Shown: one piece after another, positions 1 through 7,236 of the stretch | Position numbering within the stretch: position 1 is the stretch's first letter | How the letters are laid out: each line of letters opens with the position of its first letter | Assembly: GCA_964617695.1 (NCBI GenBank) | Contig: CAZTYW010000039.1 | Coordinates: forward strand, 1 to 17,769 | From: CAZTYW01 sp964617695 | GTDB lineage: Bacteria; Chloroflexota; Dehalococcoidia; UBA2247; RBG-13-53-26 | Reading direction: 5' to 3' | Length of the DNA stretch: 17,769 nt | Made by a program: the position numbers and the translations under genes | Notes under the pieces: model-generated | Told to the model about the DNA's origin: nothing | Database searches by the model: none | What the model saw: only the letters and a program-made list of their open reading frames with translations

Positions 1-2560
1 TCTGGGTGCTGCTGTCCACGGTGAAGTGGCTGACGGTTATTCCTGACCCGAAGAGTACCTCCGTGGCTCCGGTCAGATTGGCACCGGTGATGACGACAAT
101 TAGATCCTCGGCCTTCTGACAGCCGGTATCGGGGTCGGCAGAGGCTATGGTAGCCGGTGCTTGCGTCACAGTGAAGCCCCCCACAAGAGTATCCTGCCCT
201 TGCGGACTGGTGACGGTGACATCCCTCGGCCCGAGACCCGCATCGAGCTCGATGGTTATGTTGGCGGACATGCGGGTCCGGCTGTCGCAGTCGAAGCCGT
301 TGACGATCACTCCGGACCCCAGTGTTACGTTGGTGACGTTGGTCAAGTTCCAGCCTATTATAGTGATGCCAAGCGTCTGTCCCACGTATCCTCGATTCGG
401 GCCGACCGAAGCAATATCAGGTTTTGCGTCAGTCACCGTGAACCCGTTGGCGAGGGTAGCGGTGCCTTCAGGCGTAGTAACCGAGACATCCCTGGGCCCC
501 AACGTAGCGGCAGCATCGATCGAAATGCTGGCCGTTATCTGAGTCAGGCTGTCAATGGAGTAGCCCGTCACGTTTATCAACGGACCGAAACTCACCGCCG
601 TGGTGTTGGTCAAGTTCCAGCCGGAGATTATCACGTCGAGTGCCTCTCCCTGATTTCCTCTGCTGGGAGTGACCGAGGCTACGGTCGGTGCGCAATGCAG
701 AATAGTGCCATACCAGCCGACTACAAACACGTCCGCCGGCGAACTGCCCCAGACGTCCCACAGGCTGTCCGAGGTACCACTGCTCATCGAGACCCAGTCG
801 CTCCCGTTGTAGTGCATTATGGTACCGGCCCACCCGACGGCAAAGACGTGGGAGGACGACGTGCCCCATACAGCCCAAAGCAGCTCCTGGGTATTGCTCG
901 TCATCCGGCTCCAGGCGATGCCGTCATAGTGCAGGATTACGCCATAGCTTCCTACCGCAAAGACGTCATCGGGCGAGCTGCCCCACACACCCCAGAGGAC
1001 AACCGAGGGCAGACCCTCCGTGTCCATCTCGGTCCAATCGATGCCGTCATAGTGGAGGACCGTGCTGTAGTCCCCCACGGCAAAAACATCGTCGGTGGAA
1101 GGGCTGCCCCACACGCCCCACAACCCCTGTGAAGAGACGGTCTCGTTGGTCATGTCGGTCCAGTTGCTACCGTCGTAGTGCAAGATGGTGCCATAAGTCC
1201 CCACGGCAAACACGTCTTCCGAAGACCTCCCCCACAGGGCATGGAGATCGGACTCTGTACCACTGGTCATCTCGGCCCAGGTGCTGTTGGTATAATGCAG
1301 AACGGTGCCGTCCGTTCCCACAGCAAACACATCGTCCGACGAGCTGCCCCAGACGTCCCACAGCAGCTTTCCTGTCGTGTTTGACATCAAAGCCCAGGTG
1401 CGGTCAGTGTAGTGCATAACGAGGCCTGCATCCCCCACGGCAAACACGTCATTGGACGAGCTACCCCAGACAGCCCACAGCCAGTGATCCACCCCGCTGT
1501 TCATCGAACTCCAGAATCCATCGGCATAGTGAAGTATGATGCCAGCCTCGCCCACGGCAAACACGTCGTCGGCCGAGCTACCCCAGACACTGTTAAGATG
1601 ATTCACAGTCACGTTGCTCATGAGGCTCCACGAGCTACCGTCGCGCCGCAGGCGAATGCCCGAGTCGCCGACTGCAAATACGTCAGCCGAGGAAGCGCCC
1701 CACACTCCGTTGAGGTTGCCGGTGACATTGCCCATTGGGTTCCAGGTGCTGCCATCGTACCGCAGGATGGTGGCCCCTGGCCCCACCGCAAATACATCAG
1801 TCGAGGAACTACCCCATACAGCGTGAAGGCTGCTTTCTGTGCCACTATTCATGGAACTCCAGCCAATGCCGTTGTAATGGAGTATTGTCCCCGAATGCCC
1901 CACGGCCATCACATACTGCGACGAGCTGCCCCAGATGCCGCGCACCGTTTGCGTCGTGCCGCTGCTCATGGAGCTCCAGGCGCTGCCGTCATAGTGCAGG
2001 AGGGTGCCGGAGTCACCTGCGGCAAATACGTCGACGGAGGAACTGCCCCACACAGCGCGCAGGTTGCTTGCGCTGCCGCTGCTCATGGAACTCCAGGCAT
2101 TTCCATCGTAGTGCAGGATAGTGCCGGAGTCACCTACGGCAAATACGTCGACGGAGGAACTGCCCCACACAGCGCGCAGGTTGCCTGCGCTGCCGCTGCT
2201 CATGGAACTCCAGGCATTTCCATCGTAGTGCAGGATAGTGCCGGAGTCACCTACGGCAAATACGTCGACGGAGGAACTGCCCCACACAGCATGCAGGTTG
2301 CTTGCGCTGCCGCTGCTCATATGGGTCCACGTTCCATTGCGGTAGTGGAGGATGGTGCCCAGAAGGCCTACAGCGAATACGTCGGTGGAAGAGGTGCCCC
2401 ACACACCATCGAGCTCGTTCCCCTGGGGACAGGGGTTCTGCCATTCCCAGCCATCGGGACTGGCTGCCAGAGCCACGGGAGGCGATGGCCACAAGGAGAA
2501 GAGGACAGCCACAATGGACGCCAGTACAACGAACTCGGCGACCCTGTTTCTTCGACGCAT
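1..2560 (-). CDS. Exported multi-repeat propeller protein with IPT/TIG domains (partial, runs off left edge)
   Basis: The reading frame is open from an ATG at 2560 to the window edge, giving 853 codons without a stop. An AGGAGAG ribosome site sits 4 nt upstream. Residues 1-32 form a signal peptide: RRRNR, a hydrophobic core, then an ALA-A cleavage site. About 15 tandem units of roughly 39 residues follow, with consensus L-x-x-V-W-G-S-S-x-x-D-V-F-A-V-G-x-x-G-T-I-L-H-Y-D-G-x-x-W. They resemble the propeller-type repeats of secreted bacterial proteins. From about position 698 leftward come two IPT/TIG-like immunoglobulin-fold domains (ending GPRDV-S/T-VT-x-P-x-G, then GFTVT) and the start of a third. 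The C-terminus and any anchor lie outside the window. I infer an extracellular or surface-attached binding or adhesion role; no catalytic motif is visible. The frame was checked by hand at several points and holds throughout. Confidence 0.88.
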   Translation of the reverse strand, partial: MRRRNRVAEFVVLASIVAVLFSLWPSPPVALAASPDGWEWQNPCPQGNELDGVWGTSSTDVFAVGLLGTILHYRNGTWTHMSSGSASNLHAVWGSSSVDVFAVGDSGTILHYDGNAWSSMSSGSAGNLRAVWGSSSVDVFAVGDSGTILHYDGNAWSSMSSGSASNLRAVWGSSSVDVFAAGDSGTLLHYDGSAWSSMSSGTTQTVRGIWGSSSQYVMAVGHSGTILHYNGIGWSSMNSGTESSLHAVWGSSSTDVFAVGPGATILRYDGSTWNPMGNVTGNLNGVWGASSADVFAVGDSGIRLRRDGSSWSLMSNVTVNHLNSVWGSSADDVFAVGEAGIILHYADGFWSSMNSGVDHWLWAVWGSSSNDVFAVGDAGLVMHYTDRTWALMSNTTGKLLWDVWGSSSDDVFAVGTDGTVLHYTNSTWAEMTSGTESDLHALWGRSSEDVFAVGTYGTILHYDGSNWTDMTNETVSSQGLWGVWGSPSTDDVFAVGDYSTVLHYDGIDWTEMDTEGLPSVVLWGVWGSSPDDVFAVGSYGVILHYDGIAWSRMTSNTQELLWAVWGTSSSHVFAVGWAGTIMHYNGSDWVSMSSGTSDSLWDVWGSSPADVFVVGWYGTILHCAPTVASVTPSRGNQGEALDVIISGWNLTNTTAVSFGPLINVTGYSIDSLTQITASISIDAAATLGPRDVSVTTPEGTATLANGFTVTDAKPDIASVGPNRGYVGQTLGITIIGWNLTNVTNVTLGSGVIVNGFDCDSRTRMSANITIELDAGLGPRDVTVTSPQGQDTLVGGFTVTQAPATIASADPDTGCQKAEDLIVVITGANLTGATEVLFGSGITVSHFTVDSSTQ
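2031..2264. repeat. Two near-identical 117-bp tandem units inside the propeller gene
   Basis: Positions 2031-2147 and 2148-2264 differ at one base, giving 116 of 117 identical. The next unit, from 2265, matches for roughly 55 bases and then diverges. Each unit encodes exactly one 39-residue propeller repeat, so gain or loss of a unit keeps the frame. The one difference changes Ser to Gly near the end of the unit. The neighbouring units (1914-2030 and most of the remaining ones) are far more diverged, so this pair was duplicated or homogenised recently. Confidence 0.93.
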
Positions 2561-2696
2561 CGGTCTCTCCTACGAAGCCCTAGTGAGGCCTTGTTGCCGG
2601 GCTTCCCTCCACCAGACCGTTGGCAGGTTGTCGCAGAGCATCGCCATCTTTCATAGAGCCGCCGACCCGAACAGTGACCCGGGTCCCCTGAACACA

Positions 2697-4067
2697 TCAT
2701 CCGGGCTTGAGGCGCTTCCTCACCGCTTCAACTATCCGCTTGGCACCCTCGGCACAGCCGGAAGTCCCGCCGATCCCCGGAGAACACACTGCATCACCCA
2801 CGTTGTAGAGGTTCGTCACCGGTGTCTCCCGCTGCATGTTGTAGGCGGGGCCAAGCCAGGTACGGCCTTCGGGCAAATCGTGATCGATGTTACGCACCTC
2901 GATCTTCAGGACCCGGCCGTCTTTCTTGTCCATGTCGGGGAAAACCATCTCCAGGTCCTTGGTACACTGCCTCACCTCTTCGTCAGGATCAACGGGAAAG
3001 AGGGTAGACGGCGGCGATGCGCATGCCCAGGTGAGGTGCTGGCCCGGCGGCGCCATATCGGGGCAGGCATTGGTCAGGGGGATAGCGTCTGTTATCCTCC
3101 TGCCGCCCGACACAAGCATGGCACCCGCTTCGCCGCCCTCCATACACAGAGGCCTGTCACTGGCAAGGTGGATTATGGTGATGGGCGTGGGCCTCATCTT
3201 CACCCTCATATCAGCCAGGTAGTCCTCGTCAAAGTGCTCCTCACCCGTTAGCTGCACGGTCTCCCTGACACCAATGTTGCTGATGGCTACCCTGCACGGT
3301 ATTTCTACCTCGGCACCGTTCTTCTCGACCACTACACTGGCAACCGCCCCCTTATTCACCACAATGCGCTTGGCAGGGCAGTCTACCCAGACACCACCCC
3401 TGGTCTTCACCACGTTCGCCAACTTCTCCATGTTCCTCAGGTTGCCGAAGGTTGACAGGTCCACGTCGTTCATCCCCTTCTGGGTGGCCATGAAGTGAAA
3501 GAAGTTGTATACGGGTATCTCGTAGGAATGGGCCATCAGGAACCCGACGGCGATGGCATCAAAAATGCCGTGCACGTCTTCGTTGGCCGTGTACCGAAGG
3601 AGCCATTCCTTCAGCGTGGTCGAGCCTACCTTCTCCGGGTCACTAGCGGCCCTGCGGATGCTAGTCATGATCTTCTGACCTGCTATCTCTTTCATGATCC
3701 CGCCCATCAACTTGACCCTGTTGGCCTCTATCCTGTTGCAGATGTCGAACAGAGCGTTGATGCGGTGGGCAAGCGGAAGCTTGTATTCTGCGCCCTTGAC
3801 CCAGTAGAAGACCTCCAGGCAAGGCGTGAGGTCAAACTCCACCCCCACCTCCTTACAGACCTTTGGCACCCAACCCGATTCATGGATGAACGGTGCACCG
3901 GTCATGAGCTTGAAACCCTCGACCTCTTCGGTGGAGAACCTGCCACCGATGAAACCCCGCTTCTCTACTACCAGTGTCCTGTAACCCTCCTTGACCGCCA
4001 GTGCAGCGGCGCAAATGCCCCCCATCCCCCCGCCGACGACAACCACGTCGTATCTTTGTTCACCCAT
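2697..4067 (-). CDS. FAD-dependent oxidoreductase, phytoene-desaturase (CrtI) superfamily
   Basis: This 456-residue protein starts with a Rossmann FAD-binding motif, VVVGGGMGG at residues 9-17, with the ribose-binding Glu in VVEKR near 35. GGR-F follows at 41-44. Its C-terminus carries the second FAD motif of the family, NLYNVGDAVCSPGIGGTSG, then a helix. Length and architecture match the COG1233 group, which includes carotenoid desaturases and isomerases, retinol saturases and many uncharacterised oxidoreductases. The substrate cannot be told from sequence; no carotenoid genes are nearby, so calling it a phytoene desaturase would be unsafe. The ATG at 4067 has an AGGAGG site 6 nt upstream. 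It is divergent from livG, and the propeller gene follows 136 nt downstream on the same strand, possibly co-transcribed. Confidence 0.85.
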   Translation of the reverse strand: MGEQRYDVVVVGGGMGGICAAALAVKEGYRTLVVEKRGFIGGRFSTEEVEGFKLMTGAPFIHESGWVPKVCKEVGVEFDLTPCLEVFYWVKGAEYKLPLAHRINALFDICNRIEANRVKLMGGIMKEIAGQKIMTSIRRAASDPEKVGSTTLKEWLLRYTANEDVHGIFDAIAVGFLMAHSYEIPVYNFFHFMATQKGMNDVDLSTFGNLRNMEKLANVVKTRGGVWVDCPAKRIVVNKGAVASVVVEKNGAEVEIPCRVAISNIGVRETVQLTGEEHFDEDYLADMRVKMRPTPITIIHLASDRPLCMEGGEAGAMLVSGGRRITDAIPLTNACPDMAPPGQHLTWACASPPSTLFPVDPDEEVRQCTKDLEMVFPDMDKKDGRVLKIEVRNIDHDLPEGRTWLGPAYNMQRETPVTNLYNVGDAVCSPGIGGTSGCAEGAKRIVEAVRKRLKPG

Positions 4068-4140
4068 TCCGTACCTCCTGTAACATATACCAGTTCCTAA
4101 CCGCCACAGACAGTACCATCGGCTTAAGAATCATAAGACT

Positions 4141-4169
4141 TTAGTAACACGCAGCCTTTGACGTGTCAA
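4141..4169 (-). promoter_or_regulatory. Candidate sigma-70 promoter for the FAD oxidoreductase
   Basis: On the minus strand a perfect TTGACA (4164-4169) is followed after 17 nt by TACTAA (4141-4146), a weak -10. A short inverted repeat, TTGAC-GT-GTCAA (4158-4169), overlaps the -35 and could be an operator. The -10 is poor, so confidence is limited. Confidence 0.4.
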
Positions 4170-4202
4170 TTTGGACGCCCACTGCGCTTCGACCGATAAC
4201 GA

Positions 4203-4231
4203 TTGACTTTGCGCGCCTGGCCCGCCATACT
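4203..4231 (+). promoter_or_regulatory. Candidate sigma-70 promoter for livG-livF
   Basis: TTGACT (4203-4208, 5 of 6 consensus) is followed after 17 nt by CATACT (4226-4231, 4 of 6). The predicted transcript would start about 53 nt before the chosen livG start. It is placed divergently to the FAD oxidoreductase promoter in the same 200-bp spacer. Confidence 0.55.
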
Positions 4232-4291
4232 TTACATTAGTCGCGGGGAGATGAAGGAATTGTTACTTGGATGGCCCGGGAGGTAACAGCA

Positions 4292-5095
4292 ATGCAGCTC
4301 AGGAATGATCACGTCAAACTAAAGGTCGAAGGACTCCACCTCAGCTTTGGCGGCGTCAAAGCACTGGACGACGTGGGCTTTGACGTCAAGGAAGGAGAAA
4401 TTCTTGCCGTCATCGGGCCCAATGGAGCGGGCAAGACCTGCACCCTGAACTGCGTAAACGGTTTCTACAGGGCACAGCGTGGAGAGATCTATTTCGAAGG
4501 GGAGAGGATCACCAGGATGCGCCCCGACAGGATCGCTCAGTTGGGCATAAGCAGGACGTTCCAGAACATCCAGCTTTACACAGGTCTGACCGTGGTGGAC
4601 AACCTGATGGCGGCCAGGCATTTCCGTTTCAAGTCGACCTGGCTGGAGGGAGCACTTTTCTTCGGAAGGGCCCACCGAGAAGAGGTGAGCAACCGGAGGC
4701 AGGTGGAGGAGATCATTGACTTCCTGGAACTGGAACGATGGAGGAAGTCAGTGGTGGGAATGCTTCCGTACGGAGTGCGCAAGAGGATCGACCTGGGAAG
4801 AGCGCTTGCCCAGGAGCCGAGACTGTTGCTTCTTGACGAGCCAATGGCAGGCATGAACGTAGAAGAAAAAGAAGACATGGCCAGGTTCATCCTGGACGTG
4901 CAGGAGGAGAAAGACATAACCATCGTCCTCATTGAGCACGACATGGGCGTAGTAATGGACATCACCGACAGGATCGTGGTCCTGGATTTCGGACGAAAGA
5001 TCGCTGAGGGAGTCCCTGATGAGGTCAAGCACGACCCGGAGGTCATCAAGGCCTATCTGGGTGAAGAAGCCGCCGTTGCCGAAGGGGGGAGGTGA
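4292..5095 (+). CDS. livG: LivG-type ABC transporter ATP-binding protein
   Basis: ATPase subunit of a branched-chain-amino-acid-type (HAAT family) ABC importer; it powers uptake at the cytoplasmic face of the membrane. In the 267-residue protein I see Walker A GPNGAGKT (42-49), a Q-loop in SRTFQN (Gln 91), the LivG-type signature region LPYGVRKRIDLGRAL (from 158), Walker B LLLLDEP (178-184) and the H-loop IEHDM (His 216). The signature has V-R-K-R where LivG proteins usually have a Gln-containing version. I chose ATG 4292 because GGGAGGT lies 7 nt upstream; an in-frame ATG at 4271 would add seven residues but lacks a well-placed site. livF follows 6 nt downstream. No permease (LivH/LivM) or binding protein is in the window, so the substrate is unknown. 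Confidence 0.9.
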   Translation: MQLRNDHVKLKVEGLHLSFGGVKALDDVGFDVKEGEILAVIGPNGAGKTCTLNCVNGFYRAQRGEIYFEGERITRMRPDRIAQLGISRTFQNIQLYTGLTVVDNLMAARHFRFKSTWLEGALFFGRAHREEVSNRRQVEEIIDFLELERWRKSVVGMLPYGVRKRIDLGRALAQEPRLLLLDEPMAGMNVEEKEDMARFILDVQEEKDITIVLIEHDMGVVMDITDRIVVLDFGRKIAEGVPDEVKHDPEVIKAYLGEEAAVAEGGR

Positions 5096-5101
5096 TCCTT
5101 C

Positions 5102-5902
5102 ATGGCACTGCTAGAGTTGAACAACGTCGAAGTGAAATACATGGATGTCATCCTGGTGCTGAGAGGGGTATCGCTAACGGTGGAAGACGGAAGCATCGTC
5201 ACCTTGCTGGGTGGCAACGGCGCCGGAAAGACTACAACCCTCAAGGCCATTTCTGGTCTGCTGAAGACTGAAGAAGGAAAGGTAACGGACGGCAGCATCT
5301 ACTATAAGGGAGAGAGGATCGACAACGGGGACCCGGAGGTCATCGCCAGAAAGGGAATCATCCAGATTCTTGAAGGCAGGAGGGTGCTGGAGCACCTTAC
5401 CGTAGAAGAGAACCTGAGGGCCGGGGCCTACATCGCAGGCAACGGCACCAGACAGAAGCATGACCTGGACATGGTCTACACCTATTTCCCGGTGCTAAAG
5501 GAACTGCGCAATCAGACCAGCGGCTACCTGTCCGGAGGGGAACAGCAAATGCTGGTAGTCGGAAGAGGGCTCATGTCCCACCCGAAGCTCATGCTGCTAG
5601 ACGAAGCCTCCCTGGGCCTGGCGCCCCTTCTGGTGGGAGAGATCTTCCAAATCCTGCGCAGGGTCAACGAGGAGGAGAAGGTGTCCATACTGCTTGTGGA
5701 ACAGAATGCCCGCGCTGCTCTGTCTCTCGCCCACTACGGATACGTGATAGAGAATGGCAGAATCGTGCTCGACGACACCGCCGACAAGCTCATAGAGAAC
5801 GCGGACATAAGGGAGTTCTATATGGGACTCAGCACAGTCGGGGACACAAAGAGCTACCGTGAGGTGAAACACTACAAGAGAAGGAAGAGGTGGTTGGGCT
5901 GA
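5102..5902 (+). CDS. livF: LivF-type ABC transporter ATP-binding protein
   Basis: Second ATPase of the same HAAT-type importer, 266 residues. Walker A is GGNGAGKT (37-44), the Q-loop region reads IIQILEGRRVLEHLT (Gln 88), the signature is LSGGEQQM (143-150), Walker B is LMLLDEAS (163-170), and the switch position carries Gln (LVEQN, 201) as is normal for LivF. The ATG is preceded by a GGGGGAGGTGAT ribosome site overlapping the livG stop region, so the two are translationally close. The last 16 residues form a basic tail (SYREVKHYKRRKRWLG) beyond the ATPase core. From memory, such tails occur in LivF proteins encoded beside acyl-CoA synthetase genes, which would point to an organic or aromatic acid rather than amino acids, but no such gene is visible here. 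Confidence 0.9.
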   Translation: MALLELNNVEVKYMDVILVLRGVSLTVEDGSIVTLLGGNGAGKTTTLKAISGLLKTEEGKVTDGSIYYKGERIDNGDPEVIARKGIIQILEGRRVLEHLTVEENLRAGAYIAGNGTRQKHDLDMVYTYFPVLKELRNQTSGYLSGGEQQMLVVGRGLMSHPKLMLLDEASLGLAPLLVGEIFQILRRVNEEEKVSILLVEQNARAALSLAHYGYVIENGRIVLDDTADKLIENADIREFYMGLSTVGDTKSYREVKHYKRRKRWLG

Positions 5903-5926
5903 GAACAGGCAGACAGGTTCAGGATC

Positions 5927-6277
5927 TCAAGAAGGGGAGGAGGCATCCTCCCCTTCAGCTTTGTCGGACAGGAGGGAGACGAAGTCGCCGTCGAACTCCT
6001 TGAGGAAACTGTGCATGTTCAGCACATCGTCGGAGTCTACGAGGGCGGAGTACCTGCCTGCTTCAGCTTCGGTCAGGTCGCTGATGATTTCAGGTGCCTT
6101 ACCCTCCTTGACGACGGCGGCCACGAGGCCCTGGCTCTTGCATGAAGGGCAGTAGACCGAAATAAACCACAGGTTATCTCGGTGGCCCAGCACGTTGATA
6201 TTAGACGCTTCGTAGTGCCGGCCGCAAACACTGCACTTCATGTTGGAAAGCAGCTTTTTTATGAACCTGTCGTCCAT
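5927..6277 (-). CDS. Small zinc-ribbon protein, function unknown
   Basis: A 116-residue protein with two cysteine knuckles, C-S-V-C at 15-18 and C-P-S-C at 43-46, spaced as in a zinc ribbon. The ribbon is followed by an acidic, probably helical C-terminal half ending EGEDASSPS. I do not recognise a named family. The ATG at 6277 is preferred over a GTG at 6289 because GGGAAAG precedes it at suitable distance and the GTG has no ribosome site. It begins 15 nt after the stop of the bifunctional-nuclease-domain gene and is very likely in its operon. A role in nucleic-acid binding or as partner of the nuclease is inference from the context and the zinc ribbon only. Confidence 0.75.
   Translation of the reverse strand: MDDRFIKKLLSNMKCSVCGRHYEASNINVLGHRDNLWFISVYCPSCKSQGLVAAVVKEGKAPEIISDLTEAEAGRYSALVDSDDVLNMHSFLKEFDGDFVSLLSDKAEGEDASSPS
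5932..5955. terminator. Hairpin between convergent livF and the zinc-ribbon gene
   Basis: AAGGGGAGGA (5932-5941) and TCCTCCCCTT (5946-5955) form a perfect 10-bp stem with a GGCA loop, 29 nt after the livF stop. It overlaps the last codons of the opposing zinc-ribbon gene. A clear T-run is missing on either side, so it may be a bidirectional terminator or only a stabilising 3' structure. Confidence 0.5.
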
Positions 6278-6292
6278 CGTCTTTCCCACGGC

Positions 6293-6847
6293 TTACTGGT
6301 CTTCGCTCTTGCCCTTGTCAAGGTCATGCAGGTCAAGCGTATCGATAAACTCAGCAAAGGCCGACAGCTTACGGAGCTCCTCCTCGGTGACCTCCTGGTC
6401 ACCAGGCTTGGTCACCTGGGCGCTCGGGATGGGTTTGCCGGTTTCCTCATCGAAGACTATCCCAGCCTTCTCCATGACACCCTCCTCAGCGAAAATCGGT
6501 GCCTGCACCCTGACGGCAATCGCAATTGCGTCGCTGGGGCGGGAGTCTATGTCCAGGCTCTTCCCATCAGCACTCACATTAATCTTGGCATAGAACGTGT
6601 CGTTCAGAAGGTCGCATACCACAATGTAGTTCACCTTTGCGCCCAATGAAGACAACAGAGAACACAGCAGGTCATGAGTCAACGGGCGCGGAACGGTAAT
6701 ACCCTGCAGCTTGATGGCTATGGCATCCGCCTCTGCAGGGCCAATCCATATGGGCAGGTACCTCTCAGCCTTACTCTCCTTCAGTATCACAACCCGCTGA
6801 GAATTCATCACGCTCACCCGAATGCTGTCAATGCTCATCTCGATCAT
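6293..6847 (-). CDS. Bifunctional nuclease (BFN/DUF151) domain protein
   Basis: 184 residues; residues 1 to about 140 match the DUF151/BFN family (TM0160-like): MIEMSIDSIRVS, RYLPIWIGPAEADAIA, RPLTHDL and DSRPSDAIAIAVR are typical blocks. The family has been reported to have DNase/RNase activity in plants, but bacterial members are poorly characterised. The C-terminal part (EEELRKLSAFAEFIDTL) resembles the UVR-like helical tail often attached to this domain. I chose the ATG at 6847 because the predicted promoter (-10 at 6888-6893) would leave only about 7 nt of leader for the upstream ATG at 6874. A GGAGG site precedes 6847, and homologs typically begin MIEM. The zinc-ribbon gene follows directly in the same operon. 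Confidence 0.88.
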   Translation of the reverse strand: MIEMSIDSIRVSVMNSQRVVILKESKAERYLPIWIGPAEADAIAIKLQGITVPRPLTHDLLCSLLSSLGAKVNYIVVCDLLNDTFYAKINVSADGKSLDIDSRPSDAIAIAVRVQAPIFAEEGVMEKAGIVFDEETGKPIPSAQVTKPGDQEVTEEELRKLSAFAEFIDTLDLHDLDKGKSEDQ

Positions 6848-6887
6848 GTTCCCCACACCTCCAGGTCCTGCCATGTTCTCCAGTTTG

Positions 6888-6917
6888 ATTTTAGACGGGC
6901 TAATCTCATTCTGTCAA
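6888..6917 (-). promoter_or_regulatory. Sigma-70 promoter for the DUF151 nuclease-zinc ribbon operon
   Basis: Minus-strand TTGACA (6912-6917, perfect) and TAAAAT (6888-6893, 5 of 6) are separated by 18 nt. The predicted start near 6881 gives a leader of about 34 nt to the ATG at 6847. Confidence 0.7.
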
Positions 6918-7090
6918 ATGCGCTGAGGCGGGTCTTGAGGCGGGCCACCGCCCCGAGAACCGCGCCCTGCTGGCGACAACTCAGTCATACAAAGATAGCT
7001 GAGCCGCAGAAGCACGGAAGACGGCCCCCGACCACCCTCCCACCCCACCGGCAAGCGCAACTCCGGGCGCAGGGCGCCTGATCCTCCGCC

Positions 7091-7119
7091 TTCACTTTTC
7101 GGCCGATTTTGATTATACT
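7091..7119 (+). promoter_or_regulatory. Sigma-70 promoter for the EF-G-like gene
   Basis: TTCACT (7091-7096, 4 of 6) and TATACT (7114-7119, 5 of 6) are separated by 17 nt. Transcription would begin near 7126, leaving a leader of about 110 nt before the ATG at 7237. Confidence 0.6.
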
Positions 7120-7137
7120 GGCTTCTGTAGTATCGAC

Positions 7138-7200
7138 ACAGGCGGCCTGTCGGGCCGCTTTGCCAGTGTTCTATCGACAGGCATGATGGTGCCTGTTTTC
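7138..7200 (+). promoter_or_regulatory. Candidate transcription attenuator in the EF-G-like leader
   Basis: The leader holds two copies of ACAGGC (7138-7143, 7177-7182) alternating with two copies of GCCTGT (7145-7150, 7191-7196). ACAGGCA/TGCCTGT (7177-7196) forms a 7-bp hairpin followed by TTTTC, like an intrinsic terminator. The competing pairing, GCCTGTCG (7145-7152) with CGACAGGC (7175-7182), is a perfect 8-bp stem that would prevent it. A third hairpin, GCGGCC/GGCCGC (7142-7158), would sequester the antiterminator strand and let the terminator form. No known riboswitch consensus was recognised. Confidence 0.45.
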
Positions 7201-7236
7201 TACTAGTATCGGTGATCGGTGAAGGAGGAGGGTCTG

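Noticed and set aside
1914..2381. CRISPR array suggested by regular repeats
   Set aside because: Units are 117 bp, contiguous without spacers, and translate in frame as propeller repeats; no cas gene is near.
161..2656. Long plus-strand ORFs (161-1132 and 1412-2656) in the repeat region
   Set aside because: They are antisense shadows of the in-frame repeats of the minus-strand propeller gene; the minus frame has a signal peptide, ribosome site and recognisable domains.
2561..2696. Cyclic di-GMP (GEMM-type) riboswitch before the propeller gene
   Set aside because: The 136-nt spacer has scattered A-rich and GCC-rich pieces but not the GCAAA and GCCUAA blocks in order.
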